Shown piece by piece: positions 33,780 to 45,334 of a DNA stretch of 64,000 bases (position 1 is its first letter; each line of letters begins with the position of its first letter). Location: contig OZ026621.1 in assembly GCA_964020975.1 (NCBI GenBank), forward strand, positions 92,946,867 through 93,010,866, given 5' to 3'. Position numbers and translations under genes: made by a program. Origin of the DNA: Hermodice carunculata. Lineage: Eukaryota; Annelida; Polychaeta; Eunicida; Amphinomidae. Under the pieces are notes generated by a model. It worked only from the letters and a program-made list of their open reading frames with translations, had not been told where the DNA came from and searched no databases.

Positions 33780-36235
33780 CACATCTTGCATGTAAACAAC
33801 ATTTTTAAAGTCCCATTTTCTTGTGCCCTGGGGTGGTATGATGTCTGTGTGTCCTTTTGGTTTTGTTTGCTTTTGTTTTTGTTTTCAATTACACTTGATG
33901 TGTCTGTATTGCATGGATTTGTTTCTCTTAGCCTGTGATGGGTATCTGTTGTGTATGGAGGGATAGGTAATGCATGATTGTACCAGTAAATCGTTGAGGT
34001 TGGTTGGTCAGCTGTAAGCCAAAATAAACTTAGTCTTTCAGACGGGACCCTATGAAAGCTTCAAATGCATGTGTCTCAGTTGTCTTTTCTTGCATGTAAA
34101 GAAAATTTTTGAAGTCTTAGTTTCTTGTGCCACTGGATGGTATGTTGGCTGTGTGTGTTTTTTGTTTGTTTTTGTTATAAGCTCCACCTGGTGTGTATCA
34201 GACGGGACCTTATGAAAGCTTCAAATGCATTTGTCTCAGTTGTCTTTTATTGTTTTCTTTAATGTGTGTATTGTTGGAATATTGGGTGATACCTCAGAAT
34301 CAAGAGCAGTTTGCTTTGTTGTAGTTCAATGTCTGTATGTTTTTGCAGCTGTCTTGCAGAGGAACATGCCTAGTTGGAGTAACATTTTTTTACTGACTTG
34401 GAAATGTTGCATCTCGCAGCATATATTGTTGGAAATCTTGCATGTAAAGGAAATTTTTGAAGTCTTAGTTTCTTGTGCCACTGGATGGTATGTTGGCTGT
34501 GTGTTTTTTTGGTTTTTTTTTTTGTTTTTGTTATAAGCTACACCTGGTGTATATCAGACGGGACCTTATGAAAGCTTCAAATGCATGTGTCTCACTTGTC
34601 TTTTATTGTTTTCTTTAATGTGTGTATTGTTGGAACGTTGGGTGATACCTCGGGATCAAGAACAGTTCGTTTCAGTTCATTCTCTCTGTATTTATGGCTC
34701 TGTCTTGCAGAGGTACATGCCCAGCTAGAGTAACATTTTCTTTACTGACTTGGAAAGATTGCATCTTGCAGAATATGTTATTGGAAATCTTGCATGTAAA
34801 GGAAATTTTTGAAGTCATAGTTTCTTGTGCCAATGGATGGTATGTTGGCTGTGTGTGTTTTTTGTTTGCTTTTGTTATAAGCTACATCTGGTGTGTGTTG
34901 TTTTGGGAGAGTATCCACCATATCTGATATTGCATGGATTTGTTTCTCTTACCCTATGAGGGGTATCTGCTGAGTCTGGAGGGATAGCTGATGCATGATT
35001 ACACCAGTAAATTCTTGAAGTTGGTTGGTCAACTGTAAGCCAAAATAAACTTATCGTTCAGAATGGGAACTTGTGAAAGCTTATGCATGTGTCTCACTTG
35101 TCTTTTATTGTTTTCTTTAATGTGTGTATTGTTGGAACGTTGGGTGATACCTGGGAATCAAGAACAGTTTGTTTCAGTTCATTCTCTCTGTTTTTATGGC
35201 TCTGTCTTGCAGAGGTACATGCCCAGCTAGAGTAACATTTTCTTTACTGACTTGGAAAGATTGCATCTCGCAGCATACGTTATTGGAAATCTTGCATGTA
35301 AAGGAAATTTTTGAAGTCTTAGTTTCTTATTCCACTGGATGGTATGTTGGCTGTGTGTGTTTTTTGTTTGTTTTTGTTATAAGCTCCACCTGGTGTGTAT
35401 CAGACAGGACCTTATGAAAGCCTCAAATGCATTTGTCTCAGTTGTCTTTTATTGTTTTCTTTAATGTGTGTATTGTTGGAATATTGGGTGATACCTCGGG
35501 ATCAAGAGCAGTTTGCTTTGTTGTAGTTCAATGTCTGTATGTTTTTGCAGCTGTCTTGCAGAGGTACATGCCTAGTTAGAGTAATATATTTTTACTGACT
35601 TGGAAAGATTGCATCTCGCAGCACATATTGTTGGAAATCTTGCATGTAAAGGAAATTTTTGAAGTCTCAGTTTCTTGTGCCACTGGATGGCATGTTGGCT
35701 CTGTGTTTGTTTTTTTTTTTTTGTTTGTTTTTGTTATAAGCTACACCTGGTGTGTGTTGTTTTGGGAGAGTATCCACCATATCTGATATTACATGGATTT
35801 GTTTCTGTTACCCTGTGAGGGGTATCTGTTGAGTCTAGAGGGATAGCTGATGCATGATTACACCAGTCAATTCTTGAAATTGGTTGGTCAGCTGTAAGCC
35901 AAAATAGACTTATGGTTCAGAATGGGAACTTGTGAAAGCTTCTAATGCATGTGTCTCACTTGTCCTTTATTGTTTTCTTTAATGTGTGTAATGTTGGAAC
36001 GTTGGGTGATACCTCGGGATCAAGAACAGTTTGCTTTGTTGTAGTTCAATGTCTGTATGTTTTTGCAGCTGTCTTGCAGAGGTACATGCCCAGCTAGAGT
36101 AACATTTTCTCTACTAACTTGGAGGGATAGCATCTCACAGCATGTATTAATGAAAATTTTACATGTAAATGGAATTTTTAAAGTCTTAGTTTCTTGTGCA
36201 GATTCTTGTTGCCAATGTAAGTTTACCAAAAGGTC
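33780..36235. repeat. Higher-order tandem repeat, spacing about 350/510 bp
   Basis: A shared segment beginning CTGTCTTGCAGAGGTACATG and running through AACATTTTCTTTACTGACTT, GGAAATCTTGCATGTAAAGG, AAATTTTTGAAGTCTTAGTT and TTGTTATAAGCTACACCTGG recurs at 34349, 34700, 35202, 35551 and 36069. Intervals are 351, 502, 349 and 518, so a composite unit of about 855 bp repeats. The longer intervals include a segment with TTTTGGGAGAGTATCCACCA, partly present also at 33900-34040. Each copy keeps a similar short frame (CPARVTFSLLTWKDCIS...), but it has no stable start and no domain, and I do not call it a gene. Confidence 0.9.
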
Positions 36236-36239
36236 CTGT

Positions 36240-36781
36240 TGTTTAACATGCAGCATTTTGGGTGTGCAGATCTGAAATGCAGACACAGCTTTACATGTAT
36301 GTATGTGTATCTGTGGGTTTGCTGTACAGAGACGTGTACAGTTTTAATTATTATTGTTGTCAAGTTGAACAAGTGTGTCAAAGTATGGAAATTTGATATG
36401 AAGAAATGTGATTGTGAATTTATTTGTATCATGGCAAGAATTTAAGGGATCAAGTGACAAAATTATGGAGTTTCTGTTTCCCCAAAAGACTTCAACTGCA
36501 AGTTAAAAACATCATCAATAAATTGAGACCAGACCTGAGGTTTCAGTGGGGAAGAGAGGAGATGATTTTCCTCAGTCATGAACAGAATAACATAAGATGC
36601 CCTGGTCAACGCATGGTTGTACCACGTACTAACCCATGAATGAATATCACCATTGAATTAAAACTTGTTGTGGTAGAGTACTCAAGCCCCAAAAGACTCA
36701 AGATATCATGTATGGCTGCATGGTTTCTGTTGAATGCGGTCTGTTGTTGTGCAACAGTGTCTGTTACAAGCTGACTGACAA
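36240..36781. other. Spacer between tandem array and hAT element
   Basis: No recognised domain or repeat beyond the decayed end of the tandem array. Confidence 0.3.
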
Positions 36782-36789
36782 CGTTGAGG

Positions 36790-39700
36790 CCACTGCAGAC
36801 CTGCCTAGTTCGAAACAGACTCCTCAGTAGGATTGAGGCCACCTGTCAGTAGTTTGACCCACTTGTCAGTAGTCCGTCTATGGAACTATATATATTTGTT
36901 TTTAGTATCGCAATCAACATTTAATTCAAGTCAAAACACAAAAAGCTTGCATATTATCATACTATTTTATTATTTTAAAAACAAATTTGCACTAAAATAC
37001 ATGTATATGGGTAAAAAGTATATGTTCAACAAGTATCAACATGTATGATGTGAAACACAGTCTTTTTAAACACCACAAGGTCCATATGCATGCTACCTTG
37101 GGAGGGGGCAGAGTCATAATACTGTACACTATTATTACTGTGCAGTGTACCATCTTATTTAGTGTACAGTGTAACATCGCACTTAGAAAACAACTTGTTG
37201 TTGTAAGCACTTCTAAGACAACGTAGAGTCTGGTGGCTGTAATTTTTTGCAATGTCAAGAGGATGACCTGGACGAGATTTTAGGACAAGTAGTGAATTAA
37301 GAGTAGCATCCCCCATGCTTGCCCTTTGATCAGTCCTATTCTTTCTTACAGTTGAAAATATGCGTTCGCAATGTGCACTACTGTGTGGAATTGTCAGAAT
37401 ATTGCACATCAACTGGGACAGTTGATCAAACTCCACAAAATGTTTACCAATGGCAATCCAGGTCTCATCCATTCTGTTATTGAGGCCTACACATTTGCTA
37501 ATGTCTACAGATTGGTATGAAATAAATTGTTCAACTAACTCATCTTTAGAGGCCCCAGGGGGCAACATAGCAGGAAACTTCTCTACAAAATATTCAAGGT
37601 CTGAAATTTTGCTTTCCAATTGCATATTTACATCTGCCACTTGAGCATGAATACAGAGTACAGGGTCATTTATGGGCAGATTGCTCAATAAATAATCACA
37701 AGCAGTGATGAAATATCCACGTACATTCTGATTAAACTCTTTTACACGATGGTCCCTCAGGTGGTGTATGTTTGCATCCCGAATGAATCCACGGGCTGCC
37801 TCACCTATTACTATTTCACGGTCATCCTTCTGATTGTATCTGAGTTTGTAATGTGTGTCATTCATTCTTTTGTTACTCATGGTACAAGGTTTCACAAAAC
37901 GAGACATGATTTTCTGTAAAAGTTTCAGCAGAGATCGTCTCAACACATGGATCTTTGGTTCATTTGATTGCAAATCAAGCAGAACAGGTTCAAATACCTG
38001 TATGGTGTATTGCAAAAACAGAGAATAAAGCTTGTTTGTTGGGGATTTAACAAAGTTGAAAATGCTTTCAACTATTCCTTGTGCATAGTCTGAAAGCTGG
38101 TTCTCTTGTGCTTTGCTTGTGTGTTTACTGGCTGATTGTTTACTGGAACTGGCTGACTGTTTACTGGATGGTTGTTTTCCGGATGACTGTTCATTTTCTT
38201 TCCCATTACACCTGTCGATTTCCTCCTTAAAATGTACTTTTAGAGGATCCCAGTTGTGTATCAACCTGTCTATGCACCTGCCAATGCTTAGCCAGCGAGT
38301 GCACCCATGCTTCAGCATCTTTCTCTGTTCTACATCACACAATTCTTGCATCCCCTTAAAAATTGATAGCCGTTTGTCACTCTTCTTAAAATAATAAAAA
38401 ATGTCAATCAAAACTTCCTCAACTGAGGGCAGTAGCCCTGCTGCCTTCCTGCCTGCAATGTGCACCAGGTGAAGACAACATCCAGCCAAAAATATGTTGG
38501 GCTGTTTTTTCCTAATAAACGCGATTACACCTTTGTGTTGGCCTGTCATCACGTAGGCATTGTCGCACCCAAAAGAATTACAGTTATCCCATGAAATAGC
38601 TCTTTTACTCAATTCTGAGTCCAAAAGGGTATATATAGTCTCTCCTGTGGCTGAACCAGAGGAAATTGCAATGGACAGTAGTTCTGTATTCACCAATCCT
38701 GTACTTTTATCAAAAGTTCTGATTACCAAGGGAAATTGTTTACTTGTAGCATCGTTACTCCCATCTGTAGATATACTGTATGTACCATTCTTCATTCTGT
38801 TTACTAGGTTTTCCTCAGTATGAATAGCCAGTTCACTGATAACTGCTGAGGCCTTACTCCTGCCACACTTCATGTCTGTAAGAAGAATCATAAAATTTCT
38901 AAGTAAATGATCCATTTGATTTTAAAATTTCTTACAATGGATGTTTCCCCTCCCAAATTCCACACACGGCTAACTTTTGTTATGATAGGTAAATGATAAG
39001 ATCAGCCAAGTCATACTGACTGTTTGTCACTCTTTTTAAAGTATTTTTAAAAATTTTATTAAATATTTATTGTTATTTTGAGCGAATCAAAAGATCTTAT
39101 TAGTTATTACCATGTGAAAGTTGAATTTTAAAAGCGTTCAACACTTACCCGCAGCAATTCTGGAATCAGGAAACATGAGTTTCAATGCCGGAACAAGTAT
39201 GTCAACTCTACTGATGCTGATATTCTGGTGAGCTACAACTTGACACAGGATCGCCTCCGCCCGTGTTACCGAGTCCCGATGAGTTTCCTCTGATTTATTT
39301 TTGCCCATAAAAGAGTCCATCGAATGGTTTATCCTTTTCAGCTTTTCAAAATCTTTATGGGTTTTAGAGTCCACGTGCCTTTTGCAGTCATTCCTTACCC
39401 TGTGACAGCACACAAAGTCCATGTTACACACCACACAGTGCACGGGCATGTCTCCCTTGCGGGAAGGCCCAAGGCAGGACCACATTTGTTGGTACTCCGC
39501 CTTATATCTTTGGCAAGGTTTCTTCGCCGGTTTACCACTTGCGGTACCATTAGTTTCATCGGGACAGGCTCTTTTTCTTGCTGTTGTTCCTCCTCGCTCC
39601 ATGACACAAAAAATTCAATGTGGCAGTTTTTAAAAATCGAATTCCCGCAAGGTATAATCAACTCACGCCGCTAGATGACAGGCCGTACGATTGTGTGCCG

Positions 39701-39927
39701 CTAATGCATCCCGATAGCGTCTGCTAAGTTCAATGCTACTTATAAACAACTAGGGATATTGTAAGCGTAATGAAGCTAGCAGACAAGTTTACAAACCGCT
39801 TTAGTTAAATTATATTCTCTTTTTTTTCTTGTCTGTAGTATCGGATGGCCAAACCGTAGGCCATATTTTAATACACGAAAACGTAGAAACTAAGGCGAAT
39901 CCGTAGAACTAGGCAGGTCTGCCACTG
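36790..39927 (-). mobile_element. hAT DNA transposon, 3.14 kb, whole-looking
   Basis: The left end at 36790-36811 and the complement of the right end at 39906-39927 share GCAGACCTGCCTAGTTC; the right tip reads CAGTGGCAG..., a normal hAT start, while the left tip (CCACTGCAG) differs at positions 2-5. Octamers CGTTGAGG (36782-36789) and TGTTGAGA (39928-39935) flank it and agree at 6 of 8 positions with two transitions, as expected of an aged 8-bp target duplication. Between them lies one two-exon transposase gene on the minus strand. GTCAGTAG motifs repeat inside the left end (near 36847 and 36865), as subterminal transposase sites often do. Confidence 0.9.
37155..39602 (-). CDS. hAT transposase, two exons, about 724 residues
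   Basis: Exon 1 is 39602-39149 and exon 2 is 38875-37155 (stop included). The intron 39148-38876 has a strong donor (GGGTAAGTG) and acceptor (TTCTTCTTACAG). Joined, the frame stays open and reads RIAADMKCGRSKASAV across the junction. Exon 1 holds a basic leader and a zinc finger (CVVCNMDFVCCHRVRNDCKR followed by HVDSKTHKDF, C-x2-C...H-x5-H). Exon 2 has the catalytic-fold blocks: SISTDGSND near the start, then CDNAYVMTGQHKGVI with NIFLAGCCLHLVHIAGRKAA, CTRWLSIGRCIDRL, a serine/lysine-rich insertion, and the hAT dimerisation domain LMCNILTIPHSSAHCERIFS. The zinc finger likely binds the element ends; the C-terminus mediates oligomers. Alternatively, an upstream exon of a host gene may have captured it, but the position between inverted ends argues for a transposon gene. 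Confidence 0.88.
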
Positions 39928-39939
39928 TGTTGAGAGCAC

Positions 39940-40545
39940 TTTATTTTATTAACATTAGTCTGCAGTAGTGTACAACATGGAAGACAAGACCAGTTGATAA
40001 CTATTGAAACATTCAATGTCAATATTGAACACACAATCCATATTGCCCCCCCCCTCGCTAAGCTTGTTGTGTGCTCATGCCCTTTCCTCTCGAGTAAAAA
40101 GGATCATAAAGCTTGGAAGCTTTGACTGATGTCCATTGTTCATGCACAGACCTGTTATGTAATAGGTCAGTGATCATTAATGTCTGTATATTTAATATTA
40201 AGATTATATGGAAGGATGTTTAATAAATGAGTGACTACATATTTTAGCACTAGGAAATTATATAGAACCAATGTTCATCATTGACTTGAACTGATATTGT
40301 CTGCCTTGTAATACAATTTTCTGTTGTATTGTCATACTTATGCATGTATTCCAAAGAAAGGAGTAAAAAATAAGGCAAATCTCAATAACATGTTGGTTTT
40401 TGTTAATTGTTTCTTTAGCACTGTCTTTAAACATGCTTATGTCAAAGATGCATCTTAACATGGGCAGGCATTAATGTAGACCACATTGCGCCCTGTTGAT
40501 TTTGAGTGTTACTGTAACTTATCACAGTAACAAGCTGGCGGTATG
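39940..40545. other. No recognised gene
   Basis: AT-rich spacer with a C-run at 40045-40053. No repeats or domains seen. Confidence 0.3.
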
Positions 40546-40548
40546 ATA

Positions 40549-40750
40549 GCTCTATCACTGATGTAACTGATTTTAGGTGCATTGGTTGCCTGGATGGTCT
40601 GCTGTGTATCTGGAGTTTGGCTTACCGCCAAGTTCGGCATATTGTTCATGCTCTATCACGGATGTAACTGCTTTCAGGTGCATTGGTTGCCTGGATGGTC
40701 TGCTGTGTGTCTGGAGTTTGGCTTACCGCCAAGTTCGGCATATTGTTCAT
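40549..40750. repeat. 101-bp tandem duplication
   Basis: Two nearly identical units begin GCTCTATCAC at 40549 and 40650 and share GCATTGGTTGCCTGGATGGT and GGCTTACCGCCAAGTTCGGC. The few differences are single bases, so the duplication is recent. It lies just beyond the downstream end of the Gypsy fossil. Confidence 0.9.
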
Positions 40751-40979
40751 ACATTTATTGTCAGTACTTTGTGGTTTATTCACAGCTGTGGTATTCACCT
40801 GGTCACCATTCACTGCATGTGTTTTGTTCAATTTCTGTGTATTAGTCTCATTATGTGAGTTGAACATGGTCTTGTCTCACACTAGTTGGTTCTCTTGGTA
40901 TCTTGGGCTGGGGCTTTCCTTTGTCTCTTTTATGTCTTGAGTGGTTCATGCATAGACTCTATTGTCACAGGTACTGACC

Positions 40980-43900
40980 AAATAGGGCCTCTGCTGTCCA
41001 GTTTTGGCAATTACTGCTGGTTGCCACCCTGTGTCTTTATGTAGATGTACACACGATCACCCTCTTTCAGCTTTGGATGGGGTACATGTTTTAACAGCTG
41101 TCCTGTCATAAGCTTGTTTTTTATTTGCTTTGTTTGTTTGCCAATGCATCATGCAGACTGATGGTGATGGGTTAGGCATGAGCTGTACTTGTGTGGTTGG
41201 TACATTGGTTTTGGTTCTGACTGTCCCATTAATGCTTGAGTTGCACTGCTAAGTTTGTCATGAGGCAATATGTTGCACCACTCTAACATTGCTAATTGGA
41301 TGTAGGACTTATCCATTTTACACTCTTTGATCATACGCTTTACAATCTTGACATGGCTTTCTGCAAATCCATTGCATTGTGGATATAGTGGTGATGAAGT
41401 CACATGTTTAAAGTGCTGCTCCTTTGTGAACATTTTAAACTCTTCACTTGAAAAGTGTCATGCGTTATCCATGGATAAAGTGTCAGGTACCCCTTGTCTT
41501 ACAAATTGTTTCTTCATCCATCCTATTACAGTTTGGCTTGTGATGCTTTTTGATTTCTTGAATTCTACACATATTGAGTAATAGTCCATGAGTACGATGT
41601 AGTATTCTCCCTCCAGTTGGAATAAATCACTGGGCAGTCACTGCCATGGCCTTGTCGGAATTTCAGTGTGTACCATTTTGTGTTGCTGCTGTGGTGGACT
41701 GCATTGAAGGCAGATGGTGCATTGATCACACATGTCAGCTACCTGTCCATTCATAACTGGCCAACTAAATGAGTCGGACTCAACATGAAGTCTTTTCTTT
41801 CCCCATACGTGGCCGTGGCCGGTGGATCTGGATTAGCATGTCCTTTCTCATTGCTTATGGTACCACCAGTCTTTTTTTCCTCTGAGCACAAATCCATTAT
41901 ATACACTTAATTCATATATTGTACTGTCCAATAAAGGTGGATTTCCTCTGCCACATGTTCGTTTGTGTGGCCAGCCCTGTGCTGTGTGATTTATAAAGAG
42001 TTGTATGTGGAATCTTTGTCCATTCATTTTTTAAATTGCTGTAGTGTGGTGTTGCAGACAGGTATGTGTTCTAATGTGTGGACTAGTAGGTCACTGTCAC
42101 TGTTGGGTAGTACCACCTAGTCCTGTGGTGCCTGGCTCGATGAGTTGACTATTGCTAAGGTTTTAACTAGCTTTCAGATAACAATGAAATTGCATTTCTG
42201 CACTTTCAGCATAAGTTTTTGAATCCTGGGCATGCAGTGCTGCAGCTGGTGGCTTCTTGTGTATGCATTTAATTGGCCGATGGTCAGTTTTTTGGCCATA
42301 TACAGTGCCGCCAGAAAGTTTTGCACTTTCTCCTCTGGTGTCCTCCTCAGGTACAACTTGTACAAGGGACTCTTGCAGGGAACGCTGTCAGGAAGTTTAA
42401 TATTAGTCACTCAGTGTGCCTCTTGTACCTACCTGTGGCCCTCATTGGCCCTAAACTGGTTATGGTGTCAAAAATATGGTGTTGATTACAGTTTGAAAAG
42501 TGGTACCTGTAAGTGGCTCCACTGGTGACCCTCCAGAGTTTTGGAGCAAGACTTTGTGTCGGCACTGTATGTATTCATGGAAGCATTCACATCCCCATTG
42601 TTTTGAGAACATCTCTTTTTCTATTTGTGTGTGCCCAGTCTGTGTGTTTGTCAGTCTTCACGATACATCCATAGGGCATTTAGTGGTCATTTTGATTTAT
42701 GCATGCAGCTTTGAATGTCGAGTCATGTTGGCTGGTACAGATCCACTCATCTTTTTGCATTGTGTTTAAATGTCGTAATAGTTTTGTCTTTTTGGAGTAA
42801 TTAGGGCGAACTTTGCCACACAGGTGATCGTCCTTAGGAACCTGGCTAATTCTTCTTTGCTTCTGGGAATCAAGTACCTTTGTATGGCCTCCACCTTGTG
42901 GTCTACATGTATCTTCATTCCCTCTTACATCAGTAGGAATGTGTATTGGGCGTATGGTGTATTATATAATCACTAACAAATCTCTGCTATTCAGAGCAAT
43001 TTTCACTTGATAGAATGCTTGGCTAATCAAATAAAAATTATAGCACCTATCAATTAAACATAGCCCCTTCCAAGTTCACCATGTTCACTGCAATTTCTTC
43101 TACTGTCTTGATAGGATAATGTTCAAGTAGTATGGTAGTACTGCATGGGGCTCATGTCAAGGTGTCTTTATCATTATTCAACTCCCTTAGGTCTGGGCAG
43201 ACCTGCAAATTTCCATTGGATTTTTTCTGCATGCAATGACCACTGAATTTACCCATTCTGTTGCATGTTCAACTGGCTGTAACACTGTGTTCACACAGAT
43301 TGTCGAGGGCTTTTTCAGTTTGATTTTAGGGCATGAAGTATGTGTCTTGGTGGGTGTACTACAGGCATAGCATCTGGTATAAGCCTGATTTCCTACTCCC
43401 CAGGTATACAACTGTCCCCTGAACACATCCCAATATTCTTTCATAATGTTTTGCACATTGTGTAATGACTCAACCACATCTGTGTTCTGAGGGTGTACAG
43501 TTGGTCTACTAACTTGGACTTCATGCCTGATGGCAGTCCCAGCACTGGGGTGACATGAGCATTGATGATCTGAAATTCAACTGGGCTGAGGCTGTTTTTG
43601 TGTTCTGTGATCAATATGCACTTGCCCACTGGCTTATAGAGCCATGCAGAAGTAGCCAATAGTTTATGTTCTATGATCATTGCACCCTATATCACTGGCT
43701 TAGTAGCCAGTCAGTCTTGTTTTTGAGCTGTACATCTTGTCATTTGTTTTTCTCAAAGTATAAGTGTTTTGGGAGATTATTTTTTCTGCTACCAATGTCT
43801 ATTTTGAAAATTACAGGCATGTAATTTATGCACAGATTGACTTTCCATTCAGTTTGTTTAGTTTCACTCTGTGCCTTTGTCTCAACAGATTCCATCACCA

Positions 43901-44600
43901 AATTTTCAAAGTCATCAAATTGATGTTGTTCCAGGTTGCATGTCTTCAGTTCCTGGGTCACAAGTCTCTTCTATGGAGTGCACTGATCCACAACAGCAGT
44001 TAAAGTGATTATATCCTTGGCAGATTCTGAGCTGTTGAGCAACCCTTGTAGTGTCTGGTGTGGCCACATTTGCCACAGGGGTTCCTTAACACGTGAGGAC
44101 TATTATGTGGTGGTTGGTTAGTTTAGCCACATCCACAACCAGTCCCATGTCCCCGGCCTTGACCTCTGCTCCCACGACCTCTTTGGTGGAATTGAGACCA
44201 CCATGTTGTCTCTTGGTTAATGCGTGTATCTCATTACTGCCACTGGCACCTGCAGATGTGCTTGATCTCTCAAAGTCTTTCTGTCTGTTTCTTATAATGT
44301 CGGAAGCTGTACACAATTTTTTTGCCTTTTCATAGGCTTAGGCCAATTGTGGCTGACTCGTCTATCAATTTCTGTCTCGAGTTTCCCATGTGGTTCGTGT
44401 ACACCTGCAACTAGTTGGTCCCATATTGCTCAATTGCTTTCTTCTATGCTGGTAATATTGCAATTTACTGCCAGTTTATGCACTTTAGTAATGTACTGGG
44501 TGGTTGACTCACCTTCAGCTTGCCTATGATTTCTGTTGGTGAGATTATACATGCTCTCTGAGTTTTTTGGCAAATATAGTCTGCAAACTTGTGCATTACA
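40980..44600 (-). mobile_element. Gypsy (Ty3) retrotransposon fossil, broken
   Basis: Minus-strand blocks follow the Ty3/Gypsy order: Gag with a zinc knuckle (CGKCGHTRHYKGC near 44070), protease (INYMPVIFKIDIGS near 43810), start of reverse transcriptase (ATEWVNSVVIACRK near 43230), RNase H (the IYG...DHRPIK region, around 42300 and 42570), and integrase (SSPLYPQCNGFAESHVKIVK near 41370). The order RT-RNase H-integrase distinguishes it from Copia. It has many breaks, and I find no pair of long terminal repeats. A mariner-type MITE is inserted in RNase H at 42303-42567. Confidence 0.87.
42303..42567. mobile_element. Tc1/mariner-type MITE nested in the Gypsy fossil
   Basis: A 265-bp segment begins CAGTGCCGCCAGAAAGT and its other end, read inward, begins CAGTGCCGACACAAAGT, giving 22-bp inverted ends with three mismatches. 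TA lies on both sides (42301-42302, 42568-42569), the standard Tc1/mariner target duplication. The Gypsy RNase H reading breaks exactly at the left edge and resumes at the right edge, so the MITE arrived later. It has no transposase frame. Confidence 0.88.
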
Positions 44601-44984
44601 ATTTCAAGTCCCTTTCAAAAAAAATTGGCAGCAAAAGAAAATTTTTTAAAGCTCATGCCTTTTCATCATAATTTTACTGTATTTGCAAAGCTGGCTGGTT
44701 TATCCATTTGTTACATAGTTTGCATGGAAATTCCCTCCTGTAAGCAAGTGCAAATTTCTGCAGACTTACCGATGCACAACAAGTTGCTAATGTACTAGTA
44801 ACCAGTTATTTTAAATGTTTTACTGGTAACCAGTGGCAATTCTACAGCTTGAGTATATGTATTTAGAAGTTTGAGCACAGGACTGTCACAGTCCTCTTGC
44901 TTGATGGGGTCCACACACTTATGCCTGAATTTTACTTGAATAGAGTTGTGACATAGCTGATGTTTCAGGATGGTCTGTCATCTG

Positions 44985-45330
44985 ATGTATGTCATACGTC
45001 CTGCATCCATTGTTTGTCCATCATCCGTCATTCTGTCAAATTAACAGATCTGACTTTTGCTTGCAAACTTGTCAAACATGGTGGGGACATACCTTGGGTG
45101 TATCTCCGGCAAAGTTATCCAACAGGTTATAGTCCATTTACTTCTTTTTTCTTCTTCTTCTTGTTTTCTGTTTGTATAATATGTTTAGTTAATCTTTGGA
45201 GGAATCTCTCCTAATGTTTTCTCCTCAGAAGCACATGTAGCCAATTGCTGAATTGCAGATGAATGTCTCTGGGTACCCTTGCTTAGACCTTAATTTGTTC
45301 AGCAGGTGGTGCTGTGAGTATTAGCTCTGC
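44985..45330. repeat. Dispersed repeat family D, copy 2
   Basis: Shares with 48630-48930 the order CCATC..CGTC, ACTTTTGCTTGCAAACTTGT / CAGCAAGCTTCACTTCAGAC, CATGGTGGGGACATACCTTG / CATGGTGGTAATGTGCCTTG, a pyrimidine run, and TTCAGCAGGTGGTGCTG / TTCAAGAGGTGGTGCTG. It ends in an AGCTCTGCTGAGCAAAGCTG hairpin-like sequence, comparable in form to the hairpin end at 32-75. Confidence 0.55.
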
Positions 45331-45334
45331 TGAG

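Noticed and set aside
34225-35417. Repeated small frames CPARVTFSLLTWKDCIS
   Set aside because: They exist only because the DNA is tandemly repeated; starts differ and no domain is recognisable.
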